A stretch of 64,000 bases of DNA, taken from assembly GCF_958979055.1 (NCBI RefSeq), contig NC_084897.1, forward strand, positions 22,069,628 to 22,133,627. Reading direction: 5' to 3'. The notes beneath the pieces were generated by a model. That model did no database searches. It saw only the letters and a list, made by a program, of their open reading frames with translations, and was not told where the DNA came from. How positions within the stretch are numbered: position 1 is the stretch's first letter; each line of letters begins with the position of its first letter. The translations under genes and the position numbers were made by a program. Below, piece by piece: positions 36,799 through 49,904 of the stretch. The stretch comes from Alnus glutinosa (Eukaryota; Streptophyta; Magnoliopsida; Fagales; Betulaceae).

Positions 36799-38064
36799 CT
36801 AACGGCGAGAGGTGCCGCGCTTTGCCGTGTTAGCTTTCGACGCCGTGACACGTGCCTTCTTCGAGGCCGTTTGATCCTCGTTCACGTCAAAGCCCATCAT
36901 CATACTCATCCCCTCTCCACCGACCATATCCGCGAACATCCTCTGTAGGTCCTCAAAACTGTCTCCCTATTTTCATTTATTAAAAAAAAAAAAAAAACAT
37001 TTTAAGATTACGCATATACCCTTGGGGTATCGAAATAAATACACTGGATTTAAGCTAATATTAGAATAAAAAGTACCTCGTTTTTCACATTGTTCATCAT
37101 GGAGGCCATCTCTTGCATGAAATCACAGAACTCCTGCTTACAAATTTTACAAAATTCAGGGGCAAAGAGGGAAATATAGAAAAAATAAAGTGAACAAAAT
37201 AATTGAGCACCGATCAAAAAGAATGATATTTCCAAGGCACCATATTTTACCAACCCCAACCCAATGGCTCCAATCTGAGTGAACCGTGCCCTGGAAACAT
37301 CAATTTTCTAAGACAGAAAAATTGCCCCAAGGCAAACCATTTACCGCGCTCAAGACCAAAGGCATCAAAAGATACGATGTCGTTCCTTTGGGATCACTAC
37401 CACTACGGTACTACCGCCGCCGCCACTCAACTCTTCACCAAACGACATCGTTTTGGTACCAGGTCTTGTGCGCAGTAAATCGGCCTTGGCAGGAAAGGAA
37501 AAAAAAAAGAAAAAAGGTACGGACTTCGTCTTCGTCCTCCAGAGCATCGTAGAGCCCGGCATCGTAAATCGACCGCTTGGACTGATCGGAGAGAACTGTC
37601 ACAGAAACGGATAATTAACGGCCGTCAATATCCACACCAGCGCAATGTAAAGGAGAACTCGACGACTGCGTTAAAAAAATTGGGGTAGAATCAGTAGATG
37701 ATAATAATGTTACCCGAGTAAGCCTCCTGGATTTGCTGAAACCGCCGCTTCGCCTCCCCCGCCACCCCGGGGTTCCGGGCCCACCTGTCCGGATGCCATT
37801 TCTGACAAAACCAAAAATAAAAAATTAAATTAAATTATCATAAGTAAAATCACGAAACAACGACGTTTTGTCTGTTGTTAAAGAATAACAGGGAAAGAGG
37901 AGGGAGGAGGAGGCGGGGGGATAACGGAAACGACGTCGTTTCGTACTGACCATAGCGAGCTTGCGATAGGCGGTGCGCACGTCGGAGGAGGAGGAGTCCT
38001 TGCGAATCCCGAGGACGGAGTAGTAGCACAAAGATCCGCCGTTGGACCCTCCTTCCCGATCCAT
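36799..38064 (-). CDS. J-domain co-chaperone (short DnaJ-domain protein)
   Basis: Five exons: 38064-37951, 37801-37714, 37595-37525, 37133-37077 and 36966-36799, total 498 nt, 165 aa, with all phases joining. The J domain spans about residues 13-80: YYSVLGI, helix [10 protein letters not shown], then the HPD tripeptide in KWHPDRW, which is required to stimulate Hsp70 ATPase. Next come [18 protein letters not shown] and the JDP end [12 protein letters not shown]. The conserved tail has [17 protein letters not shown], a feature of a plant family of small DnaJ-like proteins, and a basic Lys/Arg-rich C-terminus that could serve as a nuclear signal. The HPD exon begins right after an intron. Complete and likely functional. 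Confidence 0.95.
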
Positions 38065-38350
38065 CAAACAAAACCCGGATCCGCCAAAACCAAATATCTC
38101 TGGCGCACAAGAACACGACCACCCGTTCAAACCATAAAGAGAGAGAGAGAGAGAGAGAGAGAGAAGCAACAAAGAATAGGAGACAAATGGAAGTTTTTAA
38201 GAGAGAGGGTTGTTGTAGAGAGAGAGAGAAAAATATCTTTGGTGGAGTATTTTTTTGAAGGGATCTTTGGTGGAGTTGAAGGCGTGAGTCGTGACTGGAT
38301 ATATTTAGGAGGAACCTTCGAGAGATTTAGGCCCGCCGCCCCGTTGATCA
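38065..38350 (-). promoter_or_regulatory. GA-rich leader and promoter of the DnaJ gene
   Basis: (GA)n tracts at about 38137-38164 and 38217-38230 lie directly upstream of the start codon, as in the GATA and importin leaders. Confidence 0.4.
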
Positions 38351-38549
38351 AAAAAGACCTTTTATTTCCACAATGGGGATTGGGGCGAAGATTTTTTATC
38401 GTGGAAGAACTGAAATAGCCCCGGACTTTGGAGAATTACCACTGTCTGCCATTGCTTGGTTTTCGGCTTTTTGCTTTCGTTTCGGTCAGGGCTCTAATCA
38501 AGTGTATCCAGCCCAACATTGGATGTTGAAGTCTGATTTGTTTATTTAT

Positions 38550-38631
<82 letters not shown>

Positions 38632-38750
38632 GAGTAGAATCAAACACAATTTTATAAATAAACATTTTAAGTACCGGGCTCAACAATAATAATAATATCC
38701 GAAATACACGAGGTATCCTCAATGAAATGTCCTTAAGTACTCAGATTCCG

Positions 38751-38793
<43 letters not shown>

Positions 38794-39952
38794 GCATGCA
38801 CTATTTTGAGAACATCACATTTTAGAATCACTCTAAAGAAATTTAATTCACTGCTAAATTTGGCTGCCGTTGTGGCTTCTGCAACATCTAAGACAATTAT
38901 GTAATCTTTTAGTTTAAATAACGTAACCAGCAGGGGCGGAGTTAGGATTCAAGATTTGAGGGGGCCAAATTGAAGAAAAAAAAATTTGGTGGGGCCAAAA
39001 CTATAAAAATAACAAAATTTAGGGGTAAAATTAATTAATTTTTTTTTTTTTAAGGATTTTTTTTTTTTTGGGGGGGGCTACCCCTTGTATGTATATCCAT
39101 CGCAGCATCCCAATTAATCTTAATAGAAACCATACAGGGGCTTTCCAATGAATCTCCAAAGTTTCTATCGCTTGGTTGATGGCTTTTTGTGCTGTTTAAT
39201 TTCTTTTTAAGTATGAGTTGAGCCCCAATTTATTATCAAGTCACATAATTTCTTCAAATTCTATTCATTTATTTCTCGAATGAATTTTAATTTGTTTACG
39301 GATTGCTTAATTATTTTTTCATTTCATATATAAAATAAATATCATGGTTTTTTATTTTATTTTTTATAAAGTTATACTAATTATTAATTATTTAATTATT
39401 ATTGAGATTTTATTTAAGTTAATTAAATAAATTAACTCAAATCTTTTCAGTAATTTAATCTGAAGTCTATATGTTTATCTTATAGTATGTATATACATTT
39501 ATTACACACACACACACACACATATATATACATACATAAACCTACGCATATACATACAAATACACACATATCTATATCAAGACTCACAATTACAATAATT
39601 CAAGGTAAATTTATTACATTATGAAAATAATTTCTTTTTAAATCTATAACATATTTCAGTTAAAAAATTGAAAATAATATTATAAAATAATAAAAATAAA
39701 GTTATACAAACTTATACGAATTCGACTCATTTAATAAATCAATATAAATTTTGTTCAAACCTTATTTGTTTAATAAATAAACCGATCACCAATCGAATAA
39801 TCCAAACCAAGCCTCATGAGTGACTTTAGTCATTCACATCCCTAATTTCTGTTCTATAGTTCGGACTTTTGGGACGTTCTGTTATCTTTGTTGAGTCGCA
39901 AGAAGCTTCAATTGTATTTATACAAGCACATATTGTGAGAATATGAAGTTTA
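38351..39952. other. Intergenic DNA with microsatellites
   Basis: It contains (TA)n at 38557-38625, poly-T at about 38755-38790, and an eroded hAT-like end CAGGGGCGGAGTTAGG near 38932. No gene seen. Confidence 0.5.
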
Positions 39953-40266
39953 TGGGGAAATTTTATATACTCCCTCAAATTACCACTTAGTTTACAATGT
40001 CCCATAAACTTTCAATCAAGACAACTCAAAATTACCAAAAAATGTTAATGTGCTCTAATGACGAAAAAAACTAAAAAAAAAAAAACTAAAATATTTATAA
40101 AAAAAAAATGAAAAAACATGGGCGTGGATTTAAAAATAAATAAAGTTTTTTAAGGATTTTTTTTACTTTTTTATTTTTTTATGTTTACCTTGTTCCAATT
40201 AAAATATTGGAAAAAATGTTATCACTTTGGTGGTAGTTTAAGGATGATACATAGACCTTTCCCCAA
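39953..40266. mobile_element. Foldback element, CTACCA-type arms
   Basis: The left arm CTCCCTCAAATTACCACTTAG and the right arm (GGTGGTAGTTTAAGGATG) are inverted copies around poly-A/T. Family with 14929-15335 and 33110-34265. Confidence 0.6.
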
Positions 40267-40453
40267 ATCTTTTCGATTGTCACCCAACATGTTGGCTGAT
40301 CATGGGAATTTTGAAGTACACGAATAAATAAATAGATATTGAAATGTCCAAAATAAATTTTATGCTTGATTAATTAATCCATTTTTAAAGGCAAATAAGG
40401 TAGTATAGAACACGGTAAGCATTCTTTATTAACAACGGTGATGTATTGTATTT

Positions 40454-40574
40454 GAGTAATGCTACATGTCTTGTTTGTACCATTTTAAAATTATTATTAA
40501 ATTTGTAATTTTAAAAGGCATATCAGTTTTGGGATGATATAATAAAAGCATGATGGTGACATTTAGAATTACTC
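40454..40574. mobile_element. MITE, 121 bp, near-perfect 9-bp duplication
   Basis: It begins GAGTAATGCTACATGTC and ends ATTTAGAATTACTC. The flanks ATTGTATTT/ATTATATTT agree at 8 of 9 bases. Same terminal motif as the MITEs at 8496 and 35223. Confidence 0.7.
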
Positions 40575-41816
40575 ATTATATTTATAAATTATATGAATTA
40601 CGTTTCAATTTTCACGAACTTAAGTAATTCAAAATTTTTCAAAATGATATTTCGTAGAATTTGATCAATCGCTTAATCAATAATTGATCTGTGTGATTAA
40701 AATTAAACTAACTTTGCTCGGCTAATATGCGGATAAAATGCTAGTTGAATAACTATTGAACAAGACAACATATTTTAGGAAAACGGGATTAGAATCCTCT
40801 ATAATTGAATTGTCCAAAATTGCAGCCTACATAGAGAGGTTGCTAGACCTACTTATCTCGAGCAGTATGGGAATGAGGCCCACTTGCCTGGAACAAGTGA
40901 GTCCACAACTCCCTTTTTCGAAAACTATCTAAATTGAGTGTAATTCAAACAGACAATTATAAAGAATATTTATCCAACAAAATGACATATAAATTTGGTA
41001 AATGGTTAATAACATAGCAACAAAAGGGGAAAAAATGTCAATTTAACATGATCTACTATAAGACTCTTTGATCAAAGAACTACTGATCAATCAACAAATA
41101 TTTGCAAGGTCTAAATAAAATAGGATCATAGTCAATTAGATCATCTAATTGAAGAAATTGAATCTTACACCTTTTAGACACAACAATCTTCGTTAAGAAA
41201 CGAAATTAAAATTTTGGAATTGCTTCCCAATACTACAAATTATATACTAACCCCACATGTTTTGATGGTTATAATTAGTAACCTAAAGTATTGATGGGAT
41301 AAAATTTATCATTTTAATATTTTGGGTTAAAAAGCGCTAGAAAAAATCTTACTTTTCAACTCAATTTGTTAATGTATTTTGGAAGGTGTTGTTTATTTAT
41401 TTTAATTTGAAGAAAGTGTTCGGATGTGACATAAAAGTGAAAAATAAATTTTCTATTTTTAATAATTTTTTTTATTGCATTGCTTTTTATTATATTTATT
41501 TGAAAACCAAATTAAAAAAACAATAAATAATAAAATAACCTACATGGTCAAGTATCTATATTTATTCTCCTCTTGCTAGAAATAGCCAAAAAAGAAAAAA
41601 AAGAGAAGGTCCTATGTATATGTTGACCAAATAGTAGCTTGATTAGTTAAGCATTTTTTTTTTTTCTTCACCTATCTTATTGAGGAGTGTATTGAGTATG
41701 GGGATAAGTATTTCTTTCATTCAATTACTCCGTCTATTAAAAACTGAATTAGGAAAGCAATTTGCTATATTTTTCTGATTGAGTTATAAAAATGTTATTG
41801 TATTATTTTTAAAAAA
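40575..41816. other. AT-rich intergenic DNA, nothing recognised
   Basis: No gene, repeat pair or RNA could be supported here. Confidence 0.5.
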
Positions 41817-42565
41817 GAGTGTTAAATGTCCATTTGCTCTATGTGGTTTCAAATCTTTATTTTTTGTATTCTGTACTTTTATTTTTATCACATGTGGTAC
41901 TTGTGCTAGGAGAAAAGACGGAAATAGTATCTCATTCCATTTTTTCATCTAAAACTGACATATTTCATGTCAGCGACACATGACACTATTAAAACTGTGA
42001 CACGTAGTTGCCCTATTTTTATTTATTTATTTTGAGGCTTAAAAAAAATTGTTGTTATTAATTTTAAGGCTTTTTTTTTAAATAAAAAATAAAAAATGTA
42101 GGGGTGGTCGGCCACCCCAAAGCCAGTTAATTTTGGGGGTGGTTTGGGCCTTTGGGGGGGTCGCAAGGGCCAAAATGAGGGTGGTTTCGGCTTGAGAGTG
42201 GTTTCGGCCACCACCATTTTGGCCCTTGGGGCCAATGAGGTGGTTCAACCACTCTCAAAAGAGTCAAAACTGGCCTTGGAGGTGGCTAATAGGGGTGGCC
42301 GGCCATCCCGTGGGCCCAAAAAAAAAAAAAAAAAAAAAAAAAAGAGCAATCATGTGTTGCAATTTTAATGGTGTCATGTGTTACTGACGTGAAAATCCGT
42401 TAGCTTTTGACAAAAAAAAGGTCGGAAGAACCATCTCCGACCATTTTTCCATAACACACGTACCACTTATAAATCTGTGATAAAAATAAAAGCACCTGAA
42501 ACAAAAAAAAAAAAAAAACAAAGATTTGAAATGACACGAGACTGTAACGAATTTAATCAAAAAAA
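41817..42565. mobile_element. Smaller member of the GGGGTGGCC foldback family
   Basis: The outer arms (GTTAAATGTCCATTTGCTC..CAAATCTTTATTTTTTGTA and the inverted right copy near 42480-42560) match the outer arms of the 16240-18000 element. The centre has GGTGGTCGGCCACCCC and GGGTGGCCGGCCATCCC. The inner second layer of the larger element is lacking. Confidence 0.65.
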
Positions 42566-43894
42566 AATAATAATAATAATTGACACGTTGGGTGGCTCTC
42601 ATTTCGGTCTCAAAAGCTGAAATCAACTTGATATGTTGTTTAATTCAACTACTTTTATTGAGACGTGATTCTAATGATTACAGTCCAGTTGGATTATTGT
42701 TATTTGTTATTGTCCAGTGAGAGTGATTAATTAGAAGACGAAAGTAATTAGGTGGGTAGAAAATCTTGCATCTTTCATCAAATTTGATTGAAAATTACAT
42801 CGGTACTCACTCTCCAATTAAAATGCAGCTACAACTAATTTATTACATACTTTAGTCATCATGGATTATACACGCAACCTTTTAGTTTGGACCACACGGC
42901 AGCCTGGAAGGTCGGTGAAGATTTCCTCGTTAGATTTCTTCAACTCAGCCTTCAATACTATAAAATTTATCATTAAGGTACTCAAACTTTCTGTTTTTGC
43001 TATTTGGAATGGACAAAATTTTTGAGCAAATTTGTTTCTTTCGACCAAGTTAATTAACTTGAAATTTTAGTAAGGATCACATGCATTTCAAGCATATGTC
43101 AGTTTAATAAACGGAGTTGAAGAAAACTACTCAATTCTAATTTAAAGAAAAACTTTGTCTATTTAAAATTCATTCACTTCTTTTAATTTCCGGGCCATAA
43201 ATTGTTATCATGTCCCATTAGTCCATGTCGGCGTGACCTAGGTCACAACTCATGCTCCTCTTGGAAAAGCGTTGCCGGTAACGTTCGGAATGCCGACAAT
43301 CGGTTTGATGGATTCGACTGTTTGGCAACTCGGTATTAACTGATAACAGTGGATTGCATCTCAATAAGTAGTAGTTGGTAGTAACGGCTATGCCCCCTAA
43401 ACGAGTGACCGTAGAGATCTACCTAGGGTAAAAAAAGCCTTTTTTTTTTGGGGGGGGGGGGAGGTCGAGTCGTGTTTGTCCCGTCTTGTCTCTCACTGGC
43501 TATGCCACTGACGAGAGTATTAATTTATTAATTAATTGGCATAAGTGATGATTTACCGACCCCTTTCATGGTAGCCATTTCAATGACAAGGTTGAGTCAT
43601 GTCATTTTGCTTGATGGCATCCTTTTATCTAATCTGAACTGTTCTATCTTAGCACATTCTTAATGCTTTACTAGCTTAGCCCTGATTTAGTCAAATGGAA
43701 AGTATTGTTCTGAAAATTGCTTATATTGAGAACCAAACGGTAGACGATGCCTCTTGAAGAATATGCTAATAGCTTCTCATGACATTTACTGCTTGTAAAT
43801 TTGAACATTACAGAAACCACAACTACACAGGTCTTTAAACACTGTACAAAAATATCCACATAATTATAAAAATGAAAAAAAAGAACATTTCACC
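42566..43894. other. Intergenic DNA, no gene seen
   Basis: Poly-G at about 43451-43461. No coding or paired-repeat evidence. Confidence 0.45.
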
Positions 43895-44270
43895 TAATTT
43901 GCTGAACTTCCATCATTTTTACGATCTTCCTTTTAAAATTCAAAAACTATCATCGTAGTGTATCAAACTTTTAATTTTTTACAATCTCATCCCTCCTATT
44001 AGGGTTTGGGATTAAATCAGACGGTTAAAGAGTAAAGTATCCCCTATATCCATGCAAATTTTATAAAATTACAAAATTACCTTTAAATTACAATTAATAT
44101 TTTTTATTTTTTTGAAAAAAATAGAGTATTTTGAGAATTTTTCACATATCTGTTAAATCCTAACGGAAGGGTGAGATTGCAAATTTTTTAAAGTGCGATA
44201 CACTAAAATTGAGAGTTTTTAAACCTTAAGAGAAATCTGTAAAAGTAATGAAAGTTTAAGGAGTTCAGTG
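43895..44270. mobile_element. Foldback element with ~110-bp arms
   Basis: The left arm (GTGTATCAAACTTTTAATTT..CAATCTCATCCCTCC) is mirrored by the right arm at 44155-44268. It lies immediately downstream of the CBP60 stop codon. Confidence 0.6.
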
Positions 44271-44370
44271 AATCTACAATGTTACCTTTGCTGCACTTAA
44301 CAGGTATTTTACAAATTAAGCTTAACCAGTCTAGGAGTAGCTTAGCTTCCAACCAGAACTTGCTTAAGGA

Positions 44371-47300
44371 TTAGAGCCTTCGGTAACCAAACATTCTTCT
44401 GGCAGCAACATCCCGCAAAACTGAATTCCACTTGACAAAAGCCCGAATCTTACACCATGCCGCCTTGGGTTTTCCAGTCCTTATAATTACATCCGGAAGA
44501 GGAATGAAGCCAACATCCGAAGCAAAGAAAACATCATTTCCCTGCTCCCATGTGGCAGGATAACCACTTGGGAAAACTGGGAAATCTCCGTTGAAGAATC
44601 CGGTGCAAAATTCCTCCATCAACAAACTGTTCCCTAGCATTACGGGATGACTGTTTTGAGCTACAGAAGCCTCGCATTGATAGCTACTTTCTGGTGCATC
44701 GAAAATTGATGGAGGGTTGAAGTGGAGCAATGTTTCTGGTGGATCTGTACAAATATACAGTTTTAGCTGCTTGGGAAACATCCTAAGCAATGAATTGGAA
44801 ATGACAAAACAAGAACTAAACATCCTAGGCTTAAGCAATGGTGATTTAACATGGTATCAGAGCAGAGGTCCTAAGTTTAAACTATGTCTCTACCATTTAC
44901 TTTTCATTTCAATTAAACAATTTAAATGTTGAGACTCACTTATTAAGGGAGAGTTTGAACCTGTACGTGAAGGAGAGTGTTAGAATATAAATTAAATAAT
45001 TGAATTTATTATTTCTTATAAGCTTAAGCTTTTAAGGTAAGTGATGATTTAACAAGGATGAGCATCCCCTCTAAAATAGCCAATGAGACAGGAAACAGAA
45101 ACATAAGACTTCTGTGCTTAAAAACAGCAGGACTGCCTATTGTTTCCCTTTCGCAAAGCTCATGTTAATCCATATGCATAATACAAGTTTGTATACCTTG
45201 GTGTGTGACAGGGGAGCCAATTTCTCGAACACTAAATGGATGAACTGATGATAGACTTGCTGGGGGCCTTGGTACAGTTGATAGCTCATTGACCGGGACC
45301 CAATCATTCACATGTTTATATGCTTTCTTCTTCACAACTTCCACCACACCCTGCCAATGGAACACACAGGTGATCAGTTTCTAGCCTAAAGGAATGTTTG
45401 GGATATTGATGTGCAATAACAACAATGATACGGTTCAGAAATGTCAATTTGACAAGGATATCTTTCCAAATAACCAACTCAATAAAGAACAACAGAAAAG
45501 GGGAAATTACAAAAAGTGATTCACTGAAATTAGGTCGAGGACATTATTGCATACCTTCACAGATGGAGTTAGAGAAAGTTCTCGCACAGAACGATAATTA
45601 CGGCCATCAAATGTTGCTGCTACAACCTCATGGATGGAATTGAACTGGAGGCCAACACGATCTCCAGCGCTGTAGTAAGAATAGAGCTTACCATCATCTA
45701 CATAACAAGTCTTTGCTTCTCGTATGATTGTCTCCAAACTTCTCTCTGAAAACTTGTTTAACCTCTACATTTCCACCGTAAAAAGTTGGGATTAACTGAT
45801 ATGATACGGTTGAACTACTTAAAGTAATGGAGAAACTTTATCCAAGTACAGATCGATCCCTTACCCTGCGTACTTGTGATGGATTGATTGCATATGCCCT
45901 CAGGAAGTCCTTCACAGTTATAATTCCAGCAGCCACCAACCGCTTATGGTGTGGACCATCTCTTCTTATCCTCCTCAAACGAAATATTTCATCATCCAAG
46001 TGTGGACGGGCGTGTTTCTGATTCGCTGAACAAAGAGATTTGTTGGTTAGAATATAAATTAAATTATTAAATCCATCATTTCCTATCGGCTCAAACTTTT
46101 AGTATAAGTGATGATTTAATAGTCAGTCTCATAGGTGGTGAAGTGTTAGTGATATCAAGCACAACACAAACATGCTAAAACATGATATAGGCAGCAAATG
46201 GAGATGAAGTCAAGCTCTTATAACTAACTTACCCTCTCCACGGCGATCTTTTACCCTGAAAGGGTCACTTCTAGCTTCCCTGATGCTTTCAGCACAGTGC
46301 TTTTGCACAACTCTTGCTCCTAATCTAAACTTTCCAGTTCTCATCCAGCTTGAATTATCCGTGAAATTGATATCTCTAATATCACAAGCACCGTCTCTCA
46401 GGGTAACTGTTAGATCCCCCGTCACTAATGGCCTTCTACCCTGCCTTTCATGTGAAATACTGGCATTGAATTCCTGTTCTGTCCAGTCTTCTTCGTCGGC
46501 AAAACATAAATCACCCTTGAGGACCACCAGCTCAATCTTTATAGAAGAAAGGGGACCGGAGTTGACTCTAGTCCTGGAACCAGCATCAATCAGTTCAATT
46601 TGGATGGGGGTACCATCCTCAGCTTTTATACTAGTCCCTGTGAATATGGTAGAGGGAAATTTGTTGACAAATTGCAACTGCATGCTCCTCACTCCAGATG
46701 TTCCAGCCTGATGAAGTGCGGGTCTGCAACAAAGTTAACACAAAAACAATTGTTAGACTGTTTTTTCAAGAAAACAAACAATCAGGCCAGAGAACAGACC
46801 TTGAAGATGGGTGAAGACCGTGAAGTGATACTAGTACAACACGTTCCACCTCCTCCCGCACCTATTTGACAAGAGATATGGGATATAAATGAACCCCAGA
46901 GGTCTGAAACTGAAAGTGCTTTAATATCTCAATGAATTCAGCCATTCAACGACTACGACATTTTGGCAAACAGATGAGTTCCAAAAACGTTTGATCTTTT
47001 TAGGTATCACATAGATGTGGTTAACATAACCCATACTTCAAATTGGGTGAAACTAATCATTAAATAATTAACAAAAACTAACAGTAACCAGTTGATCAAA
47101 GTAACCTGTGCAGCCAAGGAGGTTAAACTGATAAATTTTACCGTGAATATAGTAAATTAAAGCAATTGACATACCCAAATGAATTTCAAATAGTCAATAA
47201 TAATCACGAGATCAATCACTAGCTAGCCAACAACAAAAGCAAACCTTTAGTCAAAAGGGTGTCCTGTACCAGTTTGATGAAGTACAGCCTAATCCTATGC

Positions 47301-47730
47301 AACCAAGGAAAGATAAAAACTGAGAAATTATACCATCTATGGGAAATACAGAGGGAGAAAGTTTCAGACAATATTATTATGTATAATAAACTAGTGATTG
47401 AGCTTGGCTAAGACAAACAAATACAAACAGAAATAAGGCATATACATAGCCTAACAGAGAATCAACTTACCAGCCCACGAAAGAAATTCTCCAAGAATTT
47501 TTCATTCCGCGGATCACGCTCTGTAGTCAAGTGCTTAAGACTACTGAACAAAAAAGAAAACAAAACCCTCATTCAAAAACCCATAAAAAAAAAGCATTTA
47601 AAAAGGAATAAAGCTCAGAATCATATACACTAAACCACTAAACCAACCATCTACGAAGAAGTGATTGTCTGCGCTTCCAACTTCGAAAACCATCTTCATC
47701 CTCCCCGTTAAATTGCTTCTTTTCCACCAT
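44371..47730 (-). CDS. Calmodulin-binding protein 60 (CBP60) family, plant transcription regulator
   Basis: Eight coding exons: 47730-47648, 47543-47471, 46861-46800, 46723-46233, 46025-45865, 45764-45555, 45350-45197 and 44744-44371; total 1,608 nt, 535 aa. The CBP60 core is present: LQFVNKFPSTIFTGTSI, then DWTEQEFNASI, the DNSSWMRTGKFRLGARV stretch, and FRVKDRRGE. It is followed by the helical middle (KDFLRAYAINPSQVRRV) and EAKTCYVDDGKLYSYY. The C-terminus has AAWCKIRAFVKW and RDVAARRM, where CBP60A/B/C bind calmodulin. Family members are nuclear, Ca2+/calmodulin-linked regulators of immunity and salicylate genes. The start codon is fixed by an in-frame stop four codons upstream. The exon 1 donor is uncertain because no strong GT gives the needed phase. 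TRIM-type insertions lie in introns 4 and 7. Confidence 0.92.
44827..45054 (+). mobile_element. TRIM-like LTR mini-retrotransposon in CBP60 intron 7
   Basis: The right LTR, 44978-45054, starts TGTTAGAATATAAATTAAAT and ends GTGATGATTTAACA. The left LTR is truncated to its last ~25 bp (ends GTGATTTAACA at 44851) and is directly followed by the primer-binding site TGGTATCAGAGCA (44852-44864), complementary to initiator tRNA-Met. The ~115-bp interior codes for nothing and ends in the purine run GTGAAGGAGAG. Confidence 0.75.
46041..46121 (+). mobile_element. Solo TRIM LTR in CBP60 intron 4
   Basis: About 80 bp matching the LTR at 44978-45054: GGTTAGAATATAAATTAAAT, a diverged middle, and AAGTGATGATTTAA. 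It lies just upstream (minus sense) of the exon at 46025. No PBS or interior follows. Confidence 0.65.
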
Positions 47731-49904
47731 CCAAAAGGCTCAACAATCAACTTCTCCAAGCACAACAATCTTCCGAGAAAACCGAAACCAAGCAAGGCAG
47801 CAACTAAGAGGAAACAGAGACATGTATGCCGCTTATATACGGACCTGCATGTACGACGAAGGTTCGGATCACTTTCAGCGCTCTATTCAAAAAAGGTTGT
47901 AATAAAAGTCAAGATTAAAGCCGCGAGAAAGAAGAAGATTTTATCCTACAAATATTCTAAAAGTATTCATTTTAACTAAGAAGTTGTCGGTTTTTTTATT
48001 AAGGAAGTAGAATCTCACGCTTTGGAATATAAATGAACTGACAAAACCAACTCCAATTATTGAAAAGTACGTTAACAGTACTTTGAACTGAAAATAAGCA
48101 CCGACTCAACGCGTATCCTTCACAAAACTTTCCAAATTTACTCGTTTAAGACAATTTATTTAATAAAGTGGAACCTTTTTTTTCTTTTTTTTCTTTTTTT
48201 ACTACTCACTTTTCAAATACTCCCTACATTTTTTGCTCTCTACTCTTTCACTGCTTTATTTAAATATTTTTATTATTATTATTTAATAAGAGATAATGAA
48301 AAAGAATTAAAATAAGAGTTTTTTGAAATTTGTTGCGTGCTATATATATATAGTACTATTCAACAAATTTGCAAAAAGTCTTTTTTTTTTACTATAAAAC
48401 TAATCAAATTAGCCAAAATACAATTTTGTTGAGTCGGCGGATGGGATGGACTAAAATCGATCAGTACTTCTTCTGCGGCTTCAACCTCATTTTCCATTGA
48501 AATTCTTCGTAACGTCTGGGAAATTCAAGTCTGAATTTATATATATATATACAAATGAAGCTAAAAAAGACAAAGTATATTTGTATATATTCAGACATGC
48601 ATGCATGCAGATAAACATGTGCAACAGTACAACGTTTGAATGGTAGGTTTCAGGATTGATGTCCGTTTAGTCAACAGGCATGTTTTAATTACAGGCTTCT
48701 GTGCAACTTCCGGCGTCTGCAAATTTTCAACCATGCATCCATTTTCCAGGAAAATTCGAGGAACTCCTCCACAGACATTGTTACTTGTTCTATACTCCTC
48801 TCGAAACCATGGAAAATTTTAAACCACGTACCCCCAGTAACCGAAGAATAGTTTGGTTGTATCTTTCAAGTATTAATTTCCTCTCAACATTTCTGATTCC
48901 ATATTATTTTATATATTTCTTAAACGTACATAATTAAAATATATATATATATATATATATATATCACAAACAAACGTGCGTATCTAAGGACGGCTGAATA
49001 TAGTCTCATTACATGATCAATTGCTGCGACCAACAAGAGTTTTCCATTCTAAAAGTTAATTAATTATATATACAGATGGATTTTATATTATTATTTTTCA
49101 TTTTTATTATTATTTTTTAGTGCGTGCGTCAGTTAGCTAGCAAAATATTCTCTGAACAAGATTGTCCAAAAGTCTTATAATATATATTGAGAGGCGTTTA
49201 CTCGATCTCATCTAAAAAGGCGTTACTCTAAGTCTCTTAAAGAATTAATCCGCAGACATATAATTGTCGTGTAGTACTGTTGGATTTTTTCCAAAGCTGC
49301 TGGGGGAGCAAATTTTCTTTTACGTGTTTATATATACCTAAGCATGCATCAGCATTACGAACTTTGATCGTTGCACTTTGTTGATCCAGTTGATCGCACC
49401 TGAGCTGGTCAATGTAATTAAATACGGGTGTGTCGTCTGAAGATGTCTTTGATGCCTAAATTAATCCGTAAGATTCTCGAGAAAAGATCGAGTGATCGAG
49501 AAGCAACGTTGGAATGGTCTATCTAGTGAGGCATTCTCATGTCAGGTGTCATCTGCGGGTGTGGTACGACTTTTACATGGTAGTGATTTCGAATTAAATG
49601 CCACCTATTGCTGTTGTGGTGAGTCAGATTGTGAAGGGTGTACATTGACTACAGAGTGCAGCAGGATCTTCTCCGGTTGAGGAATCAGTTCTACGTAAAA
49701 TTATAAAAATACCTTCTTGTATAACTAGCTAGTTCCTCTCAACTAGAGAAGATTCAGTTCTCTACAGACCGGGGGTTTCTTGACATCTTATAGAGCATGT
49801 ACAAAATAGTTATCCCTTACGGAAACTGTGGGATGGGGCTAACGAGCCATTTTTGGGCTTGGCCTGGTTAATGGGCTGGGCTTGGTCGGTATCGGTTACA
49901 CCAC
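47731..49904. other. Intergenic DNA upstream of CBP60
   Basis: It presumably includes the CBP60 promoter. (TA)n at 48940-48963. Small open frames (48640-48937, 49492-49680) have no recognised domain. No gene seen. Confidence 0.5.
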
